64,000 nucleotides of DNA from Chloroflexota bacterium (GTDB taxonomy: Bacteria > Chloroflexota > Anaerolineae > J036 > Brachytrichaceae): contig JANXLU010000066.1 in NCBI GenBank assembly GCA_025354985.1, positions 62,001-126,000 on the forward strand. The letters run 5' to 3'. A model generated the notes under the pieces. That model saw only the letters and a program-made list of their open reading frames with translations. It was not told the DNA's origin and did not search any database. The translations under genes were made by a program, and so were the position numbers. Below, piece after piece: positions 1 through 8,605 of the stretch. The stretch's first letter is position 1, and each line of letters begins with the position of its first letter.

Positions 1-1205
1 CGCAATGCTTCAACCGGCGGCAGCATGCTTGCCCGCCATGCCGGATACAAACCAAAAACCACGCCAATAAACACGCTGACGCCAAAGCTGATCGCTACGG
101 AATATGCCTGAACTTCGGGTACCAGGGTTGTCTGGACTTTGCCGATAACAAACGACAGACCCCATCCAAACGCCACGCCCAACAGACCGGCCAGCATGGT
201 TACGACAAGTGCTTCAATCAAAAACTGCCAGCGGATTGCGCCATCGCTGGCGCCAATGGCCTTGCGCACGCCGATTTCGCGGGTGCGCTCGGTCACTGTG
301 ACCAACATAATGTTCATGATGCCAATGCCACCTACCAGCAGTGATATGGCGCCGATGGCGCCAAGGAATGCTGTGAGCGCAGTGACAACCGTGTTGAGCG
401 TGTTGGCAACCTGGGCCTGGGTGAAGATGCGAAAGTCATCATTCTGTCCGGCAAGCAGGCCATGCTGTGCGCGCAGTATTCGGGTAATATCATTTGTGGC
501 TGCCTCGGCTCGCGTGTTGGTGGTCAGCTCACCATAAATAGTGTTGAGTGCCTTTAACCCGCCCGCACGGTTCGGATAGAGTTTTTCCATCGCAACATTT
601 AACGGTACGAATGCTGCATCATCGCTGCTACCTCCCGGACCAAATGTTCCGGTTACCTCGGTGATGCCAACCACGCGAAACGGAACGCTGCCAATTAGCA
701 CGGTTTGATCGAGTGCTCCACCCTTCGGGAACAAGGTGTCGGCAAGTTTGCCACCAAGCACTACTACCCGGTTGCGTTGTTCGTTATCGACCTGTGTGAA
801 GAGGGTGCCTTGGGCAATTTTTACATTTCGAATGCGAAACAGATCAATTGTTGCGCCTTGGATTTGGGTTGCGCGATACAAAATGCCCGCACTGACCTTG
901 TCATTTCCCTGCACAACCGGGACGACGGTCACCAAATCCGGCACATCCACTCGTTCGCTAAGTGCAGTGACATCGCTCATTGTGAGGCGTGCCCCGCCAG
1001 AGCGGTTGTCAGTTTGGATCGTGATCAAGTTTGATCCAATCCCTGCAATTTGGGCGCCAATATAGTTTTGCACACCAGCTCCCAATGCCAGCAATGTGAC
1101 CACGGCGCCAACGCCGATGATGACGCCGAGCATTGTTAGCGCGGTGCGGAGCTTGTTTGCGGCGAGGCTTTCAATTGCGGATCGAACTAATTCAAGTATT
1201 CCCAT
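1..1205 (-). CDS. MacB/FtsX-type ABC transporter permease (C-terminus outside window)
   Basis: Permease of a MacAB-like exporter, translated here from the raw reverse strand because the gene runs off the window edge. It begins MGILELVRSAIESLAANKLR with the typical N-terminal transmembrane helix (TALTMLGVIIGVGAVVTLLALG), followed by a long extracytoplasmic domain (IGAQIAGIGSNLITI...) and then returning membrane helices around SLLVGGIGIMNIMLVTVTERTREIGVRKAIGA, which is the FtsX signature. The start is 3 nt downstream of the ATPase stop, so it is the last visible gene of a three-gene operon (adaptor, ATPase, permease). Substrate is unknown; family members export peptides, lipoproteins or macrolides. 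The final residues are missing. Confidence 0.9.
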   Translation of the reverse strand, partial: MGILELVRSAIESLAANKLRTALTMLGVIIGVGAVVTLLALGAGVQNYIGAQIAGIGSNLITIQTDNRSGGARLTMSDVTALSERVDVPDLVTVVPVVQGNDKVSAGILYRATQIQGATIDLFRIRNVKIAQGTLFTQVDNEQRNRVVVLGGKLADTLFPKGGALDQTVLIGSVPFRVVGITEVTGTFGPGGSSDDAAFVPLNVAMEKLYPNRAGGLKALNTIYGELTTNTRAEAATNDITRILRAQHGLLAGQNDDFRIFTQAQVANTLNTVVTALTAFLGAIGAISLLVGGIGIMNIMLVTVTERTREIGVRKAIGASDGAIRWQFLIEALVVTMLAGLLGVAFGWGLSFVIGKVQTTLVPEVQAYSVAISFGVSVFIGVVFGLYPAWRASMLPPVEAL

Positions 1206-1208
1206 GGC

Positions 1209-2600
1209 TTAACCTTTTTTGGTTGACTTGGTTGATTTTGTGCTATTTGTCGCGTTGGAAAGAACCAGCACACTTATGGCTGCTGCGGCGACATGCATGG
1301 AAGCCAACGCCGCCTCCATGTTAAGCACAAAGTTTGCATTCCGTGTTCCACCGGGCTGTCCGCCTGCGGCTACGCCTTGGCCCTGTCCGGCGGCCTGGGT
1401 GGCTTGACCCTGGCCGCCCGCGGCATTTTGTCCCTGGCCAAACTGGCCACCACCGGCCGGGCGGGAGCCAGTTAGTCCGGGAATGGCCACAACCGGTGGG
1501 AGAATGCCGGCAATTGTCAGACCATTTGGGATAAATGAGATCAAGAGCGCGACTAGAGCAAGTAGACGATAGCTCGGATTAATACGATCCGGCTTGGCAA
1601 GCCGGCTTACCAATAGGTATCCAAGACCGGCCAACAAAACACCTGCCGTGGTGAATACCGCTGTTACTGGCAAGGCCAAACCGCCAATCCCGGGGATACC
1701 CAGAATGTTGGTGATGCCTACATTTAGCAGAGCGTTGATCCCGGTTGCAAGACCCATCGCCAATGCAACCCAGGCAAGCACGCGCAAAACAGTTGGTCGC
1801 TTGGGGGAATCTTCGTTTTTAATTTTCGGTGGTGACTTTGACTCGGTTGCCGCCGCATCGGCGATGCCCGGAGCGTGCTGAGGAAGTGCAACCGAAATTG
1901 GTTCAACTACGCGACCGTCGACTTTACGGACGACATCGCTCTCTATGCGACCATCGCGAATGGAAATGACGCGATCGGCATGGCTGGCGACATCCATGTC
2001 GTGTGTCACCAAGATGACGGTCTTCTTCTGTTCGCGGTTGAGCTTTTCAAAGAGGGCAAGGATATCCTTGCCCGTCTTTTGATCAAGCGCGCCGGTAGGC
2101 TCGTCCGCCAATAATACATTTGGCTTGTTTACCAGTGCCCGTGCAATTGCAACGCGCTGTTGTTGACCACCGGACAGCTCGGTGGGCTTGTGCTTGATGC
2201 GATCAGCCAGGCCGACAATGGTCAGCGCCTCAACAGCATTTTTGGCGCGCTCACGGGTCCCCTGCCCGGCGTAGCGCGCCGGGAGCTCAACGTTTCGTTG
2301 CGAAGTTTGGCGTCCCAGAAGGTTAAATCTTTGGAACACGAAGCCAATATTTTTATTGCGAATATGGGCGAGCTGGCCACTATTCATGCGGCTGACGTCC
2401 TGACCATTCAGCCAATATTCGCCATCTGTCGGTGTATCCAGGCACCCGAGCACGTTCATCATCGTGCTCTTTCCGCTGCCGCTCGGCCCAATAATGGCAA
2501 CGAATTCCCCGTCGTCTATTTTTAAGCTAACGTTATCCAGGGCCTTAATTTCCTCGTCGCCCATTACGTAGCTTTTGGTAATGTTCTTTAGATCGATCAT
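1209..2600 (-). CDS. ABC transporter ATPase (LolD/MacB type) with C-terminal membrane extension
   Basis: The first ~225 residues form a complete ABC ATPase: Walker [10 protein letters not shown] (38-46), Q-loop Gln90, signature LSGGQQQ (142-148), Walker B VLLADEP (162-168) and switch His200. It should power the neighbouring permease. After residue ~270 comes a ~190-residue extension absent from ordinary LolD/MacB ATPases. It has three hydrophobic segments ([21 protein letters not shown], a second ending in [10 protein letters not shown], and [15 protein letters not shown]), a Gly/Gln/Ala-rich loop, and a last hydrophobic helix starting [13 protein letters not shown]. The extension resembles the four-helix DUF6069 family in pattern (tentative). 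The protein ends in a Ser/Thr/Lys tail. Confidence 0.9.
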   Translation of the reverse strand: MIDLKNITKSYVMGDEEIKALDNVSLKIDDGEFVAIIGPSGSGKSTMMNVLGCLDTPTDGEYWLNGQDVSRMNSGQLAHIRNKNIGFVFQRFNLLGRQTSQRNVELPARYAGQGTRERAKNAVEALTIVGLADRIKHKPTELSGGQQQRVAIARALVNKPNVLLADEPTGALDQKTGKDILALFEKLNREQKKTVILVTHDMDVASHADRVISIRDGRIESDVVRKVDGRVVEPISVALPQHAPGIADAAATESKSPPKIKNEDSPKRPTVLRVLAWVALAMGLATGINALLNVGITNILGIPGIGGLALPVTAVFTTAGVLLAGLGYLLVSRLAKPDRINPSYRLLALVALLISFIPNGLTIAGILPPVVAIPGLTGSRPAGGGQFGQGQNAAGGQGQATQAAGQGQGVAAGGQPGGTRNANFVLNMEAALASMHVAAAAISVLVLSNATNSTKSTKSTKKG

Positions 2601-2666
2601 GAATTGGTTGTTGAATGTTGAAAGATAGCCTCTGTATGCTTATGACTTCAACATGGAATTCAAAAA

Positions 2667-4085
2667 CTAGCCGCCCGGAGGCCCACCTGGTCCCCCTTGG
2701 TTGGTTGTGGTGGTGCTGTTAGATGGAATGGCGAGCTTGTCACCCACAGCAATTCCGCTCAGAATTTGCACGCTGTCTCCACTGCGATAGCCCAATACGA
2801 CAGGCGCCCGGTTTGTTGTCGTGCCATCGGGTCCGACCTTGAGCACGCTATATTCGCGGGTGCTGGCGTCGATAACAAGCGCGCGGGCGGGAATCACAAT
2901 TGCGTCATTGGCCTTGCCGGTAACAATTTCGCCTGTACCGCTCATGCCCAATAGGATCGGCTTTGTCGGATCGGTGGGTTTGGCAGTAATTTTTACCTTG
3001 TAGGTAACCACGTTGCTGCTGGTGGTTCCAGCGGGCGCAATATTGGTGACTTTGGCCGGTATGGGGGCGTTCGGGTAAGTTTGAAGTTGCACGCGGGCAT
3101 CCTGTCCAAGCTTGACATTACCCAAGTCTGCCTCGTCCACATCCATTTCAAAGATTGGCTCGCTGAAATCCACTACGGTAACGAGCGCATTGTTGGCGGC
3201 AACCGCATCACCAAGCTCAAACTTGACCGAAGTGACCAGACCATCCGCCGGGGCAATGAGTTTGCTGTTCTTGATGTTTTCCTGCGCCTGTTGCCATGCG
3301 ATAAAGCTTTGATCCATCTTGGCCTTGTTCTGCATGATGGTCTCAGTAACGGGGTTCAGGCTGTCTATTTTGGCCTGGGCGCTGGAGATATTTGCCGAGG
3401 CACTGGCATATTGCGCGATCGTCTTCTTTTCAAACTTTGCATCGTAGTTGGCCTTGGCAACGTTAAATGCATTCGTCGCAGATTCAAGATCCAGCGACTG
3501 CTGGGTGCCACCAATGCCACCCTGGACGCGACCAAACTCACGGTCATAGGCGGCCTGCTTAAGCTTTACCGTGGCCTCGGCGTTCATTAAGGTCGCCTTT
3601 AACGAAGCAATATCGCTTTCGGTCGGCGCACGATCAAGATCCGCATACTGAGCATAAGCGTTGTTTAGCGCTGATTTGGCCGAGGCTAGATCGGCCGTGG
3701 TGGGGCCCTTCAGGCTTGAACTGTAGGCATATTGTGCGCTGAGATAGCCCTGATATTGTTGGTCGGCGGTGAACCGGAGATCACGTGTATCCAGCTCGGC
3801 AAGAATTGCACCTGCTTTTACGGTGTCGCCTTCCGCTACAGCTTTTTTGGCTACCGTGCCGGTACGGGTGAACGCCACGCTGTAACTGGTTTTAGCGGCT
3901 ATTTTGCCTGTGGCGACGACACGGTTTTCGACCGTTCCGGTCTTTACGTCAATTCGTTCGGACGAGGCGCGGGCACTCGCGGCACCACTTGTATTATTGC
4001 CGCCGGCGCGGTTGCATGCGGAAAGAAGTATTGCTGCGACCGCCACTGCGGTCAACGTCCATTTTTGATATCGAAGGTGAGTCAT
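2667..4085 (-). CDS. HlyD/MacA-family periplasmic adaptor lipoprotein
   Basis: Membrane-fusion adaptor linking the exporter to the outside. The N-terminus carries a lipoprotein signal with lipobox LLSACN (Cys about residue 24). A biotinyl-lipoyl-like half motif (GTVAKKAVAEGDTVKAGAILAELD) is followed by a helical hairpin rich in Ala, Gln and Lys, the second lipoyl half (IAPADGLVTSVKFELGDAV) and beta-barrel/membrane-proximal domains. It ends in a Gly/Pro-rich tail (GGPGGPPGG). It lies 66 nt upstream of the ATPase gene and leads the operon. Length (472 aa) is slightly above typical MacA because of an enlarged hairpin. Chloroflexota are monoderm, so a TolC partner is not expected. Confidence 0.9.
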   Translation of the reverse strand: MTHLRYQKWTLTAVAVAAILLSACNRAGGNNTSGAASARASSERIDVKTGTVENRVVATGKIAAKTSYSVAFTRTGTVAKKAVAEGDTVKAGAILAELDTRDLRFTADQQYQGYLSAQYAYSSSLKGPTTADLASAKSALNNAYAQYADLDRAPTESDIASLKATLMNAEATVKLKQAAYDREFGRVQGGIGGTQQSLDLESATNAFNVAKANYDAKFEKKTIAQYASASANISSAQAKIDSLNPVTETIMQNKAKMDQSFIAWQQAQENIKNSKLIAPADGLVTSVKFELGDAVAANNALVTVVDFSEPIFEMDVDEADLGNVKLGQDARVQLQTYPNAPIPAKVTNIAPAGTTSSNVVTYKVKITAKPTDPTKPILLGMSGTGEIVTGKANDAIVIPARALVIDASTREYSVLKVGPDGTTTNRAPVVLGYRSGDSVQILSGIAVGDKLAIPSNSTTTTNQGGPGGPPGG

Positions 4086-4278
4086 TGTTGGTTACATCTC
4101 CTGTGGCTTTGAGCAAGGTTGACCAGTTGTTATTGTTCAACAGTGGTCGTGTGTCGAATAGAAACCTTGCAAGGGTTACAAGTTCGTTGAATAGGATACA
4201 AGCCATCGCACTCGCAGCCAAGTGCAGCCCGTCATGGACGTCACACCACTTCCATGACAGGTGTCATAGAGCTGCGGG

Positions 4279-4293
4279 TATAGTTGAAGCCTC
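4279..4293 (+). promoter_or_regulatory. -10 element of a near-leaderless promoter for the M32 gene
   Basis: TATAGT at 4279-4284 lies 9 nt before the ATG at 4294, and no Shine-Dalgarno sequence is present. A possible -35 (ATGACA, 4254-4259) is 19 nt upstream. An inverted repeat TGACA-gg-TGTCA overlaps the -35. The rest of the 208-nt divergent spacer (4086-4293) shows no gene. Confidence 0.45.
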
Positions 4294-5802
4294 ATGGGGA
4301 ACCACTTTACACAATTGAAGCAACGGTTGGGAGAGGTATCGGATTTGGATCACGCCACGGCGGTCCTTTCGTGGGATCAGGAAACCTATATGCCGGAGGG
4401 ATCCGTGGCACCGCGCAGCGAACAGCTTGCGACGTTGAGCAAACTTAGCCACGCGATGTTTACTGCGCCTGCTACGTTGCGGCAGTTAAAGGCGGCGGCG
4501 GAAGAAACGGACACGCAAAAAAACGCCAAGAACCTGGCGATTGTCACGGTTTCGCGCGCGGATTATGCGCGCGCGCGCAAACTTCCCGCCGACTTTGTAG
4601 CCGAAGTGAGCCGGACCAGTTCACAGGCACAACATGCTTGGATGGACGCTAGGAAGAAGAGCGAATTTAAGTTGTTTGCGCCCTGGTTGCGCAAGAATAT
4701 TGAGTTGGCACGGCGGCGTGCAGACTATCTGGGCTACACGGACCACCCGTATGATGCGTTGCTTGATCAATACGAGCCGGGGATGAAGACCAGCGACGTG
4801 CACCGCATTTTTGAGGAATTGCGGGTAAAGACAGTGCCATTGATCCAGCAGGTAGCAGCACGCTCCGAGCGTGTTGGCGACGCATGCATTCATCAGGCAT
4901 TTGACAAGGCGGCCCAAGAGCGATTTGGCCGCCATGTCGCGGAGGTGATTGGTTATGACTTTAAGCGCGGACGTGTGGACTACACCACGCACCCATTCTG
5001 CACCACGTTTGGGATTGACGATGTGCGGATCACCACACGTGTTGATGAAAACTTTTTGAACCCATATTTGTTTGGCGTTATGCATGAGGTGGGCCATGCG
5101 CTTTATGAGCAAGGGATCGACCACTCCTACGAACGGACGCCGCTTGCGAGCGGGACAAGCCTAGGACTGCACGAAAGCCAGAGCAGACTGTGGGAGAACC
5201 TGGTGGGTCGCAGTCGTGAATTTTGGCAGTTTATGTGGCCGTCGCTGGTGACCCACTTTCCACAACTGGCCGAGGCGGGCGTTGAGGATTTTTACGAGGC
5301 CATCAACAAGGTTGAAGCAAGCCTAATTCGGGTTGAGGCGGATGAATTGACCTATAACATGCACATCATGGTCCGGTTCGAAATGGAAGTGGCCATGATA
5401 GAGGGCAACCTAAAGGTCAAGGACATTCCAGAGGTATGGAACCAAAAATACAACGATTACCTGGGTATTGCGCCGCCAAATGACGCGCTGGGCTGTCTTC
5501 AGGATACCCATTGGGCTGGTGTCGGAATCGGCTATTTCAGCACCTATTCGCTTGGCAACATTATTTCCGCGCAGCTGCTAGAGAGTGCGGAGCGCGCCAT
5601 GCCAACCTTGAGAGACGACTTTTTACACGGTCGGTTTGGGCCGCTGCTGACGTGGCTGCGACGAAACGTGCATCAACATGGCCGGCGCTTTAAGCCGCAG
5701 GAGCTGGTAAAGCGTGTGACTGGAAGCACAATTGACCCGACAGCGTATATTGCGTATCTAACGACAAAATATTCGGAATTGTATGAACTCGATCATGCTT
5801 GA
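4294..5802 (+). CDS. M32-family metallocarboxypeptidase (carboxypeptidase Taq type)
   Basis: Cytoplasmic zinc carboxypeptidase that removes C-terminal residues from peptides. The active site HEVGH is at residues 264-268, and the third ligand Glu294 sits in the HESQSR motif (293-298), both diagnostic of family M32. The 502-residue length is normal. The N-terminus (LDHATAVLSWDQETYMP) also matches the family. The start at 4294 is supported by a -10 element 9 nt upstream. The 3' end overlaps the following glycosyltransferase start, suggesting co-transcription, although no functional link is obvious. Confidence 0.95.
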   Translation: MGNHFTQLKQRLGEVSDLDHATAVLSWDQETYMPEGSVAPRSEQLATLSKLSHAMFTAPATLRQLKAAAEETDTQKNAKNLAIVTVSRADYARARKLPADFVAEVSRTSSQAQHAWMDARKKSEFKLFAPWLRKNIELARRRADYLGYTDHPYDALLDQYEPGMKTSDVHRIFEELRVKTVPLIQQVAARSERVGDACIHQAFDKAAQERFGRHVAEVIGYDFKRGRVDYTTHPFCTTFGIDDVRITTRVDENFLNPYLFGVMHEVGHALYEQGIDHSYERTPLASGTSLGLHESQSRLWENLVGRSREFWQFMWPSLVTHFPQLAEAGVEDFYEAINKVEASLIRVEADELTYNMHIMVRFEMEVAMIEGNLKVKDIPEVWNQKYNDYLGIAPPNDALGCLQDTHWAGVGIGYFSTYSLGNIISAQLLESAERAMPTLRDDFLHGRFGPLLTWLRRNVHQHGRRFKPQELVKRVTGSTIDPTAYIAYLTTKYSELYELDHA

Positions 5803-6739
5803 CGGTCAACCCACGTTTAGCATTATTGCCCCGTGCCACAATGAGGAATTGGTTTTACATGAGTTGCACAAACGGATGCGTGAGGTCATGGACACGACGG
5901 GCGAACCATGGGAACTAGTGCTGGTCAATGACGGCAGCAAGGACAAAACGGCCGAGATTATTGCCGCGCTTAATGCTATAGATCCGCGCGTGAAAGGGTT
6001 GAGCTTTAGTAGAAATTATGGCTTTCAGGTGGCTGTGACCGCGGGTCTGGACTACGCGTCCGGCAAGGCCGTGGCCCTTATTGACGCCGACTTGCAGGAT
6101 CCCCCCGAAGTCATTCTGGATATGATCAAAAAATGGCGAGAAGGATTCGACGTGGTTTATGGCGTGCGGGGTGAACGGGACGGTGAAACCTGGTTTAAGA
6201 AATCGTCCGCGGCAATGTTTTACCGGTTGATCCGTGCCATTACCAACGTCAATATTCCGGTTGATACCGGGGACTTCCGCCTAATGGATCGGAGGGTGGT
6301 GGATGCGCTAAAAAAAATGCCGGAGCGACACCGGTTTATTCGGGGTATGGTCAGCTGGGTCGGATACAAGCAAACTGGCGTAACATATAAACGCGCGCCG
6401 CGGTTTGCGGGATCGACTAACTTTACGCTGGTAAAGATGATGCGTTTGGCTTGGGATGCCATCACCAGCTTTAGTTATTTTCCATTGCAAGCCGCGACAT
6501 ATCTTGGGTTCATCATCGCCGGCTTAAGCGCGGTCATGATTGTGGTGGTCGCAGCATTGCGATTGTTTGGTAACAGCAACTTCTTCTTTGGCCAGGCGAC
6601 AACGCTGGTTATGGTGCTGTTCCTGGGGGCAATTCAGCTGATCTGTCTAGGTGTTATTGGGGAATATCTTGGGCGAATTTACGACGAGGTGAAGGGCAGG
6701 CCGCTGTATCTCGTTGCACAGAAATGGGGATTAGATTGA
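5783..6739 (+). CDS. family 2 glycosyltransferase, GtrB/DPM1-like
   Basis: Membrane-anchored GT-A glycosyltransferase that probably moves a sugar from a nucleotide donor to a polyprenyl phosphate carrier. Visible motifs are FSIIAPCHNEE near the N-terminus, LVNDGSKDKT, and the nucleotide-metal site ALIDADLQDPPE; DTGDFRLMDR is characteristic of the undecaprenyl/dolichyl-phosphate glycosyltransferase branch. Two C-terminal transmembrane helices (TYLGFIIAGLSAVMIVVVAAL and TLVMVLFLGAIQLICLGVIGEYL, in part) complete the GtrB architecture. Start may be 5783 or the in-frame ATG at 5795, which would overlap the M32 stop by 8 nt; both overlap the upstream gene. Confidence 0.93.
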   Translation: MNSIMLDGQPTFSIIAPCHNEELVLHELHKRMREVMDTTGEPWELVLVNDGSKDKTAEIIAALNAIDPRVKGLSFSRNYGFQVAVTAGLDYASGKAVALIDADLQDPPEVILDMIKKWREGFDVVYGVRGERDGETWFKKSSAAMFYRLIRAITNVNIPVDTGDFRLMDRRVVDALKKMPERHRFIRGMVSWVGYKQTGVTYKRAPRFAGSTNFTLVKMMRLAWDAITSFSYFPLQAATYLGFIIAGLSAVMIVVVAALRLFGNSNFFFGQATTLVMVLFLGAIQLICLGVIGEYLGRIYDEVKGRPLYLVAQKWGLD

Positions 6740-6744
6740 ACGGA

Positions 6745-6775
6745 AGCCACCCCGGACGTACGATAGAGGGTGGCT
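6745..6775. terminator. hairpin between convergent genes
   Basis: Inverted repeat AGCCACC (6745-6751) / GGTGGCT (6769-6775) lies between the convergent glycosyltransferase and dienelactone hydrolase genes. There is no strong T run on either side, so termination efficiency is uncertain. Confidence 0.4.
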
Positions 6776-6786
6776 AATTGAAGGTG

Positions 6787-7482
6787 CTAGGCCAGTTTTG
6801 CCTTGAAGAAAGCCATAGCGCGGGCCCAGGCATCCGTGGCCGAGGGTTGATGCAGGGCACCATGACTCGGGTTTAGGAAGGCGTGACCGGCACCCTCATA
6901 GATCTTGAACTCAGCGTCCTTACCGGCAGTTTTGTACAGGGACTCAATTTTTCTAACCTGGTCTTCGGGAATCCCTCCATCGAGCGCACCATAGATCGCA
7001 AGAACTGCTGCGGATACCTTTGCAACATCCTCTGCGGAGGGGTCATAGCCGCCGCCATACCAAGGGCTGATGGCACCGAGGTTTGGATAACGTTCGGCGA
7101 CCTTGTAGGTGAGCATGCCACCCATGCAAAAGCCCATGACACCCAGCTTCTTGGGTTGTACACCAACGTTATTGTAAAGATAGGTGCAGGCGGTTACGAC
7201 TTCACCGATTGCAACGTCCAGATTTTGGCGCATCGCCATAACCAGTTTCATCGCTTCGTCGGGTTCGTTGGCCACCTTGCCGTGGAAGAGGTCGGGCACC
7301 ATCACGATAAATCCCTCCCGTGCTGCGCGCTCCGCAATGTCGAGCACATGGGGTTCAATGCCCCACCATTCCTGAATCATGACCAGACCCGGGTATGTCT
7401 TGTCGTCGTCCGGCCGAATCAAATGTCCGATGGTTCCGAGATTATGTAGTTCGGTATATACCGTTTGATGTTGAATAATCAT
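6787..7482 (-). CDS. dienelactone hydrolase family protein
   Basis: Alpha/beta-hydrolase of the DLH family. The nucleophile Cys119 is in GFCMGG, acid Asp168 in YGALDGG, and His200 in GAGHAF; Glu38 of the QEWWG motif, which activates the cysteine in true DLH enzymes, is also present. Family members open dienelactones in chloroaromatic breakdown, but many act on other esters, so substrate is open. Length of 231 residues is standard. It is a single gene with its own leaderless-type promoter. Confidence 0.92.
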   Translation of the reverse strand: MIIQHQTVYTELHNLGTIGHLIRPDDDKTYPGLVMIQEWWGIEPHVLDIAERAAREGFIVMVPDLFHGKVANEPDEAMKLVMAMRQNLDVAIGEVVTACTYLYNNVGVQPKKLGVMGFCMGGMLTYKVAERYPNLGAISPWYGGGYDPSAEDVAKVSAAVLAIYGALDGGIPEDQVRKIESLYKTAGKDAEFKIYEGAGHAFLNPSHGALHQPSATDAWARAMAFFKAKLA

Positions 7483-7488
7483 GATTGG

Positions 7489-7494
7489 ATTCTA
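7489..7494 (-). promoter_or_regulatory. -10 element, leaderless start of DLH gene
   Basis: TAGAAT on the minus strand lies exactly 6 nt before the ATG at 7482, which places the expected transcription start on the A of the start codon. No Shine-Dalgarno sequence is present. Confidence 0.5.
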
Positions 7495-7555
7495 TGTGCC
7501 ATCCGCAGCCGGGCATCCGAACCTGCGCGTCAGCTTCAGGAACCTGAATAGAGAT

Positions 7556-8575
7556 TTATTTTAGGTCAACCATAACGCCACCGTTTTTTGCGCTTTTGCG
7601 GGCGGCATCCCACAACTGAATCATGCGCAAGCCTATTTCAGGAGGGCAGGGGTTGGGCATTTCGCCGCGGCGCACTTTCAAGAAGCTCTCGACCACGCCC
7701 AGGGAGGCGGGTAGCTCAACGGGTTTTAGCTCGGTTTCGCCTTCGCGCTGGAGAAGGAGTCGCTCGCCCCAGATACCTGTTACAAGCAGACCTTTTTCAC
7801 AAATCACCTTGATGTCACTGTTGATAAAGCAGGCATTGCCCGTCGCGTTCATTGAAATCTTTATGCCGGATTTTGTTTGGGCTGCAATGACCGACTGAAT
7901 ATCCACCGCTGACCCGCAGTTGTCCATGATGGCGCTAACACGAGAAAATCCTTCGCCCACCAAGTCTGATACCGTGTTTAGGAGGTGTGCACCCGTGTCA
8001 AACAAGAATCCGCCACCGCTGATCTTGGGCACTTGACGCCAAGTACCGGTGGTGTTTGACTGCCAATTTTGCCAAACGGCTGCTGCAACGCTCAGAATTT
8101 TGCCCAGCTCCCCTGCGCGCAACATATCGACACTTTTGCGAATAGCGGGGGAGTGACTGCCGTTGAATGCAACATCCAACAAGCATCCACTCGCCTTTTG
8201 TGCCGCCATCAAGGCCCTGGCTTCCTTGGTATTTAGGACCATGGGTTTCTCAAGCAGGACATCCTTTTTCGCCGCCAACAGGGCGGACGCCTGCGAAACG
8301 TGCTGGTTGTGTGGGGTTATGACAAAGGCCGCGTCAAAATTCTTACGGTGTTTTTTGACGAATTTTTCAAAATCAGGCTCGCACGGTGGAACCGGAAGTC
8401 CGGCTTCCTCGAAAATTTCGGCGGCCTTTTCATAGTTATCCCCGCTGGGTTCGCAAATTGCCGTAATTTCCAGCACGTTACGCATTTTGACGATTGATTT
8501 CAAGTGGTGTCGTGCCATTCCGCCAGCGCCGACGATGGCCAGACGGGTGATGCCGGGTGCAGTTGATGTTGCCAT
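7556..8575 (-). CDS. Gfo/Idh/MocA-family NAD(P)-dependent oxidoreductase
   Basis: Two-domain dehydrogenase of sugar, inositol or related substrates. The Rossmann motif is LAIVGAGGMARHH near residue 15, and the family motif EKPM (LLEKPMVLNT) carries the catalytic-site lysine. The C-terminal alpha/beta domain contains the GGGFLFDTGAHLLNT segment, with the conserved D-x-x-x-H. An in-frame TTG lies 6 nt further upstream, but ATG at 8575 is preferred because a TACAAT -10 element ends 6 nt before it. Specific substrate cannot be told from sequence. Confidence 0.92.
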   Translation of the reverse strand: MATSTAPGITRLAIVGAGGMARHHLKSIVKMRNVLEITAICEPSGDNYEKAAEIFEEAGLPVPPCEPDFEKFVKKHRKNFDAAFVITPHNQHVSQASALLAAKKDVLLEKPMVLNTKEARALMAAQKASGCLLDVAFNGSHSPAIRKSVDMLRAGELGKILSVAAAVWQNWQSNTTGTWRQVPKISGGGFLFDTGAHLLNTVSDLVGEGFSRVSAIMDNCGSAVDIQSVIAAQTKSGIKISMNATGNACFINSDIKVICEKGLLVTGIWGERLLLQREGETELKPVELPASLGVVESFLKVRRGEMPNPCPPEIGLRMIQLWDAARKSAKNGGVMVDLK

Positions 8576-8581
8576 ATGCAA

Positions 8582-8587
8582 ATTGTA
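8582..8587 (-). promoter_or_regulatory. -10 element, leaderless start of oxidoreductase gene
   Basis: TACAAT on the minus strand ends 6 nt before ATG 8575. This spacing puts the transcription start on the start codon and decides the start choice. Confidence 0.5.
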
Positions 8588-8605
8588 TGGTCGGACTGCG
8601 AAATT

